64,000 nucleotides of DNA from positions 67,724,256-67,788,255 of the forward strand of contig NC_039364.1 in assembly GCF_003573695.1 (NCBI RefSeq), written 5' to 3'. The position numbers and the translations under genes are program-made. The notes under the pieces are model-generated. The model saw only the letters and a program-made list of their open reading frames with translations, did no database searches and was not told the DNA's origin. Numbering within the stretch: the first letter of the stretch is position 1; each line of letters opens with the position of its first letter. Source of the DNA: Papaver somniferum (Eukaryota; Streptophyta; Magnoliopsida; Ranunculales; Papaveraceae). Positions 57,191-64,000 of the stretch are shown here, in pieces.

Positions 57191-59562
57191 TGTTAGAGCA
57201 TTTCTCGGCCGAACTCGCATGCGTTGCTATATCAAGCATGTTTTTCAAGTTTAGTTGTAAAAACTATATGTATTGATTTCTAGACTACTTATAGATAAGT
57301 CTCGGACTAGGACAGTTAAGTGTAGTTGAGCTCTAGACTCACACGGCGATCATCTTACGAAGACGAAGAACTACTCAAGGAACCAGTGGAACTTCATCCG
57401 ACTAAAAGGTATGTGGAGACTTGAACTTATCTATCACTCAAAAGTATACATCTCTATCTCTTATTCTTGAGACAAAGTCGTATAAGTATGATAGTTTTCA
57501 TACATACACATTTACTATTTCGAGCCGAGTTTACTCGCCTATTTTTTTCTCGAAATATGTGTTGGTAAGCTTTCGCTTTAACCACTTTTCATCTTAACCC
57601 GTGACGAAAGTCATGATGACGTTTCAATATTGAAAATAGCTTTGATGACGATAGTTGTGAATAATGATTGTTATAACATTATAGAAGAATGTTTCAATGA
57701 TTGAAATGTAGAGTTGAGATTACGTAACCAACTATGGATATAAGCATATATAGTGTGTTCGCATATTAGTGTATAAATCCATGTGCCAGGAACCAAGTGT
57801 GTACATATGTGTGCATACGGTATTGGTGAAGGAGATAGGTTGGGTTCGAAAATTTCTGCTGAGTTTGTAAGTTTGCAAACTGTTAAACCAGACACCTTAG
57901 GTACGCATACCCATACGCGTACTCGCGGAAGTTTTCGACCGAAAATTTCTGCTGAGTTTCTAAACTCAAATCCAGTAGCTATGGTACACGTACCCGTACG
58001 CGTACCCAAGCTGGTTATATTTCTCAAATCGGAAGTTCATGAACTTAAACAATAAATCAATAAGGAATGCAATCTTTGCAAACCGTGGCTATGTTTTTCA
58101 TGAATGATTCAAGTAAATCAAACCGATTTTTAATTGTGTCTATTCATAAAGACCTAAGCAATTGAAAAATCTTCAACTAGTTCTTTTGATATGAAAGTGC
58201 TCATATGGCCAACCATTGGTTAACTATTTGTGAACCAACTAAGTGTACACATTTAAGTACGGTTACACAAACCTAAATAAAATACATTTCATTTATGTGT
58301 GACAAGCTAAGTTTTGATCTAACGGTTGAAAGATATTAGCTTGGTTAAATCAGGTTTTTCATCTAACGGTGAATATTGAATGCTTTGTTACCAAGGTAAC
58401 TTAGATTGCAACCCTGATTTAAAAAATATATAAAGGAGACATCTAGCAACTGGAAAAACTAATCCCCACACCTCCTGTGTGATACTAGTTGGTTTTGCTA
58501 GAATCGGTTCTCCTTTAACCTTAGGTTTCATCTCGAGACCCTGTAGGTTAACGATTGAAAGACTTCATTGGGATTGTGAAGCCAGACGAAACTATTTCTC
58601 TTGTAATTCAGCAATCTGATCTTGCCATTTTCTATCGTACGAGTTCAATTAAATAATTGACTTGAGATTATATATCCGATAGCGCAAGATAAAAAGATAT
58701 CACAAACATCTTCGTCTCATCGTTTGTGATTCCGCAATATCTAGTTTCGCTACCATACGATTTAGATTAATGTGAGGTGATTGATAATTCTAGGCTGTTC
58801 TTCGGGAATATAAGTCCGGGTTATCGACTGGTTCCCGTTCACCTTGATTTTATCAAAAGATGGAACAAATCTCTTAGGTTTATATGTGGGAGACAGATTT
58901 ATCTATTATCGTAGACTTTTCTGTGTGATACAGATTTTTTTATTAAAGTCTTCGACTTTGGGTCGTAGTAACTCTTGGTTGTGGGTGAGATCATCTTAGG
59001 GAATCAAGTGCGTAGCATCCTGCTGGGATCAGAGACGTAAGGAGCGCAACTATACCTTGAATCAGTGTGAGATTGATTAGGGTTCAACTACAGTCCAGAC
59101 CGAAGTTAGTTTGTAGTAGGCTAGTGTTTGTAGTGGCTTAATACAGTATGGTGTTCAATCTGGACTAGGTCCCGGGGTTTTTCTGCATTTGCGGTTTCCT
59201 CGTTAACAAAACTTTTGGTGTATGTGTTATTTCTTTTCCTCATTATATTTTGTTATATAATTGAAATATCACAGGTTGTGCGTTAAGTTCAATCAATTAT
59301 AATATCCAACCTTTAGTTGTTGATTTACATTGATTGACACTTGGATATTGGTACCATCCAAGTTATCTCTCTTATATTTAATTAGACTCGCAGATTTCTA
59401 TTTACTTGAGCAAGAATTAAATCGAGAGATCGAGATATTATAACTCTTTGATATACTTTATTAAGATTGAGTCTAGTTGTTCTATTGAAAGTATATTGGA
59501 GTTAGTCCATACAGATTGATAATCGAAATATTGGGTGTGGTTGTTGTACCCCCACTTTTTCA
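57191..59562 (+). repeat. LTR B (2.37 kb, copia type)
   Basis: TGTTAGAGCATTTCTCGG ... CACTTTTTCA. TATATAAA lies at 58427-58434. Over about 57191-58970 I count roughly 16 differences from LTR A (under 1%), but several percent in the last 500 bases. Confidence 0.9.
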
Positions 59563-60369
59563 ATTGGTATAAGAGCAGGCAAGCACGTTTAAAGACCTTA
59601 CAAGTATGTGTTTGTAGTGATCTGACTCTATGGACGATAAGAATATCTCCGATAACGCAACATCAACTCAGAGTCACCCTTGTGAGTTTCAAACAAAGTC
59701 CTGAAGCTTTTAAGAAAGACTCTGTTTCTGGCACTTTGTCTGAATCTGCATTTAACTGGGAAAATCTCTCGATGAACAGTTGGATGATCTTTCGGATGAC
59801 AGTGATTCAGAAGAAGGAAAAAGTCTTGATGAAGAAGTCTCTCAATAAATCAAGCTTTTTGACCGTGCTTTTGAAGAAAATAAGTCAACAACTTGCTTGA
59901 GTAAATACATGGATCCTCCTCTTTTAAAGAAGTGTGTCTTGAGAATGCTATCGAGGTTGTATATTATTTTCCTTCTTCTTTTGTTGTATTTGATGAGCTT
60001 AAAATCTGTTGAGCCTCGCTCCAGTTCTTCTCTTGAAGATAATTCTGATCATCGTATTTTGAGAAAAAATCCATGTTTATTTGTCCTTCCTCCAAGTAGT
60101 TGTTTCTCAACTATTATTCTTGACATAAGAATTGCATCATTTGTTTAGAATATATCTTGAGTTCTCAAGAAGCATTCTAAATTTGGCTCCTCTATTCCCT
60201 TGGTCACATATCAGGGTTGTGACCACAAGTGCGCGTACACCTGACCCACACGGACGTATACAAGTTTTCCTAGGGTTTTCCATGGAAATCCTTTATATAC
60301 ACATATGTGTCATCTCTTGATACATAGTTCCGTAAGGTCAAAAGGTTCTACTGATTTTTGGTGTGCACA
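59563..60369 (+). pseudogene. Copy B interior with most of gag deleted
   Basis: The primer site reads TGGTATAAGAGC (59565-59576), one base off the standard. The gag start region resembles copy A, but about 1.17 kb (equivalent to 50893-52068) is missing after ATGGATCCTC at about 59915, joining straight to GAAGTGTGTCTTGAG. The knuckle is lost. A TATA-like box is kept near 60293. Confidence 0.7.
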
Positions 60370-60648
60370 ATGAATGGAAGCCTCAAGGATGATGAAGTCA
60401 AGAAGGGCAGGACTATCGAGTTTCATAAGAATCTTGTTTTCATAACTTGCTATCATGTCGTTGATCATGAAAACAAACTACCAGTTCAGATTTCATCATA
60501 ACTGGCAGGAAATCTTCTTTGAGATTTTGAGGTCGTACGTGAACAACTCAGAATTGCAACAAGGAATCTTGATTTTCTGAAAAACGAACTGAAGAAAGCA
60601 ACTGATGAGCTCGTCCATGTTCAATCTCTAGTTGTTGATCGGGTTTAG
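60370..60648 (+). pseudogene. Copy B ORF2, nonsense-broken
   Basis: The same start (MNGSLKDDEVKKGR) and length as copy A, but with TAA after 43 codons at 60499-60501. The coiled-coil part follows in the same frame to TAG at 60646-60648. Confidence 0.7.
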
Positions 60649-62036
60649 CGTTTTTCGGATCATGTTTTCTAAAGAGTTATTTGCCTAGTAAATCTTTTAT
60701 TGAGAAATTTATTTTCTTGTTTTGTTTAGAAGAATAACTAGAGTTTGGAATAACCATTATTGTGATTACACATAGCTATGTACAACGTTTTCATCTTCAT
60801 GTTTTTAGGTTTATTTGTTTAAATTCTAAAAATTGTTTGGAAGATGATTTCTGCAGTATTAATCTTTATGGTTTTATATATTGCAATTTGTTATGGGATA
60901 TGTGTGTTTGCGTCCGTGAACTATGATTGTCCCATACCTTGTCAAAAGTTAAGTCTTTCATATGTCGATAAGCATGTATTGATAAAAGAATGAATGAAAT
61001 TTTGACATCACAAAAGTTTGAAGCCTATTATGTCATTATGCAAATATTGATGGAAGATAGGATGAACTTTTGTTTACGAGGATTATGTCTATTGTATGTC
61101 ATTGTGCAAATAGTGATGGAAAATAGAATGGATCCTTGTTTATTCCGCAGTATTGATCTTCCCTAATCCATATTATATGTATATACTGTGAGGCTCCGTA
61201 AGTTCTCTTATGTCGAGCAATTCCGATTAGATTCATTATGGGTTCTGTTGTGACTAATCTAATTGAGTATTTTTGGATTCAAATTCATATTCGTATGTGA
61301 TATGTTGTGTCCAAAGAAATCCTTCTTTTATTATGAAATTAAGGTCGCTCTTGTTGTTCTTTCGGGAATGACATATTGTGAGGAGAGTTTTTAATTGAAC
61401 TTGTGCATAATTTACAAATCTTTATGGGGAGTGCGGCTATGGAATATTATAGGAGTTATCTTGTATCTTTATAAACTCCTTGATGAAAGCATTTAGCTTC
61501 GGCTATATGATTTCATCTAAATAAGTTGATATGTGCTTACTTTTGGTCATGAAATGTCTCTACGGAAATTTTCATTAGGATCCCGTTTTCGTACCTTTGC
61601 CAATTTTATTGACGAAAACGGGGAGAATTAGTGTGTAGTTCACACTAAAAATACATATGATTTTCGGATCATTATGTAAGGGGGAGTAGTTTCCATGTGA
61701 GATGGAGTATTGACTAAGGGGGAGTGATACATATCACCATAGTATTATTGTCGAAGTTGTGATACAATTGAACTTTGATGATGTATAATAATACTATGAC
61801 ATTGTATAACAATGATCGAGAATTCTTGTTTTCTCATTGTTATAGCTACGGATTTTCAACAACGATGATGCTAAACTTACAACCTTTGGAATCATTGGAG
61901 TACTTGGAAGTGACGAAGATTTCAAGTAATGTTGAAGATTAGGCATGTGGAATAGGAGCTACAAAAGTTTATTTATTTATTTGTGTATTCCATATGTATT
62001 GATAGTTTTGTCACTAAAATTGACAAAGGGGGAGAT
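60649..62036. other. Copy B 3' non-coding interior
   Basis: About 1.4 kb, AT-rich, with three GGGGGAG-type stretches and the polypurine tract AAAGGGGGAGAT at 62025-62036. No gene seen. Confidence 0.65.
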
Positions 62037-64000
62037 TGTTAGAGCACTGCTCGGTCGAACTCGCATGCGTTGCTATCTCAAGCATGTTTGTCAATGTTAG
62101 TGATCAAAACTATAAGTCTTGATTTCTAGTCTACTATAGCTAAGTCTCGGACTAGGATAGAAAGTGTAGTTGAGCTCAAGAACTCCATGGTGATCATCAT
62201 ACAAGACGAACAGCTACTCAAGGAACTGGTGGAACTTCATCGACTAAAAGGTATGTGGAGACTTGAACTTATCTATCACTCAAAAATCTATCTACTCTAT
62301 CTCCTATCTTAAGACAAAAGTCGTTTCGCTATATAGACTTTGATTATACACATTTGCTATTTCGAACCAAGTTTATCTCGCTTATTTATTTCTCGAAATA
62401 TGTGTTAGTAAGCTTTCGTTTTGGCCAAGTTCATCTTTACCTAGTGACGAAAGTCATGTTATGTTTCAATTACTTGAAAATGGCTTTGACGAAAAATGGT
62501 TTGTGAATGACAACTATATAACGTCCTCTAAGAACGTTTCAATGATTGAAATGAGAGTTTAGATTATATAACCATTGTTGGATATAAGCATTGTATGGAA
62601 ACACATACATGTATAAGTCTTTATTCCTTGAACCATAGTATGCTTACTTTGCTGCTCAGGAAAACCGGAACAAGAGTCCGCGAACCTAGTCCGCGAACCC
62701 AGTCCGCGTACTGACGGAGGTTCTCTTCCCGAGAAAATCTGCTGGAGTTTGTAAACTTGTTTCAAGCTTATTGCGGGTACTTAAGTCCGCGTACCAAGTC
62801 CGCGTACTTAGGTTGCTTATATCTAAAAAGGATTATTCGTGAACTTATACTTATATTAACTAAGGAATGCATGTTTTCAAACCGTGGCTATAAAGTTCAT
62901 GGATCGATTCGAGTGAATTAAATCGTTTTTGCTTCGATTGTGTCTTGTATACTTCCATAAGATCTAAGCAATTGAACAACTCTCTAACTAGTTCATTTGA
63001 GTCATTTGAACTAGTTATGGTGAAGAAGAATATGGTTGATATGAAAGTGCTCATATGGCTAACCATTTGGTTAACTATTGTTGAACCAACAAATGTACAT
63101 GTTTGGGTACGGTTACACAAACCTAAAAACGTGCATCTCATTTGCGTGTAACAAGCTAAGTTTTCGATCTAACGGTTGAAAGATATTAGCTTGAATCTAA
63201 TCAGGTTTTCATCTAACGGTGAATATTGAATGCTTTGTTACTAAGCTAACATTGATTGCAAACCCTGATTTGAAAGACTATATAAGGGAGAACTCTAGCA
63301 ACTGGGAAACCTAATCCCCACACCTCCTGTGTGATACTGGTTGTATTATCTAGAGTTGATTCTCCTTTAACGTTAGGTTTCTACCGAGACCTTGTAGGTT
63401 AACGACTTGAAGACTTCATTGGGATTGTGAAGCCAGTCCGATACTAATTTCTTGTAGTTGTGTGATATGATCTTGTTGTTTCTATCGTATTGAGTACAAT
63501 CGTAACGATTGGCTTGAGATTTATATCTCCGATAGGCAAGATATAAAAGTAGTCACAAACATCTTCTTCTCATCGTTTGTGATTACACAATATCTTCTTT
63601 CGCCGGGTTGATTAAGATTATTGTGAGGTGATTGGTAATACTAGGCTATTCTTCTGGAATATAAGTCCGGGTTATCAATTGGTTCCTGTTCACCTTGATT
63701 TATCAAAAGACGGAACAAAACTCGTAGGTATTTCTGTGGGAGACAGATTTATCTATTACCGTAGACTTTTCTGTGTGATACAGATTTGTTTATTAAAGTC
63801 TTCGACTTTGGGTCGTAGCAACTCTTAGTTGTGGGTGAGATCAGCTAAGGGAATCAAGTGCGTAGTATCCTGCTGGGATCAGAGACGCAAGGAGCGCAAC
63901 TGTACCTTGGATCAGTGTGAGATTGATTGGGGTTCAACTGCAGTCCAGATCGAAGTTAGTTTGTAGTAGGCTAGTGTCTGTAGCGGCTTAATACAATATG
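62037..64000 (+). repeat. LTR C (copia type, cut by window end)
   Basis: TGTTAGAGCACTGCTCGG onward. TATATAAG lies at 63279-63286. An array of TCCGCG(A/T)AC motifs lies at about 62680-62810. It matches LTR D (inverted, 15391-17766) much better than LTR B, although B and C flank the same interior. Confidence 0.88.

Larger units (their letters stand above)
53488..61900. repeat. Tandem duplication, unit 2
   Basis: Collinear with 44998-53470, with an offset of about 8.5 kb up to 47872/56397 and about 9.03 kb after it. It then continues past the unit 1 breakpoint into the polypurine tract and LTR C. Confidence 0.82.

Overview
The window looks like plant nuclear DNA, probably from a eudicot. It is AT-rich, contains spliced GT-AG reading frames, and is almost entirely nested LTR retrotransposons. 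I saw no ordinary single-copy host gene, tRNA, rRNA, CRISPR array or bacterial-type operon. The species cannot be fixed from the sequence; a Papaveraceae-like genome is only a guess.

Layout. (1) 1-12027: minus-strand Ty3/gypsy element of the Tat type (E1), cut by the left edge. It has a 5' LTR, gag, protease, RT, RNase H, a second (archaeal-type) RNase H, integrase and a long multi-exon antisense gene (aORF). (2) 12028-17766: minus-strand copia-type element (D) with a 2.4 kb LTR, gag remnants and a small coiled-coil ORF but no pol; E1 is inserted in it. (3) 17781-26833: minus-strand Tat-type element (E4) with LTRs, gag, protease and an aORF, but no RT, RNase H or integrase. (4) 26834-28636 and 42282-46153: two halves of a degenerate minus-strand multi-exon gene resembling DUF1985/Ulp1-associated transposon genes. 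(5) 28642-42274: complete plus-strand Tat-type element (E2), 13.6 kb, with two ~0.9 kb LTRs and a TTTTA target duplication, splitting that gene. (6) about 44998-62000: a tandem duplication of about 8.5-9 kb that carries the 5' part of the DUF1985-like gene and a non-autonomous copia-type element, giving LTRs A, B and (partial) C in one direction.

How the parts work together. In the Tat-type elements gag-protease and pol lie in one frame, separated in both copies by a UGA followed by CAAUUA, which is the classical leaky-stop context. Pol then supplies RT, two RNase H domains and integrase. An antisense gene with its own TATA box and at least six exons faces pol from the 3' end. E4 kept only gag, protease and the aORF, and the copia-type elements kept only gag plus a second ORF with its own TATA-like box. 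Both would need enzymes from relatives. Nearly all reading frames carry stops or frameshifts, so this is a decayed transposon cluster. Its most interesting content is the aORF gene, the leaky stop, the ORF2 internal promoter, the tandem small-exon array, and a tract of near-identity between duplicated LTRs that looks like gene conversion.
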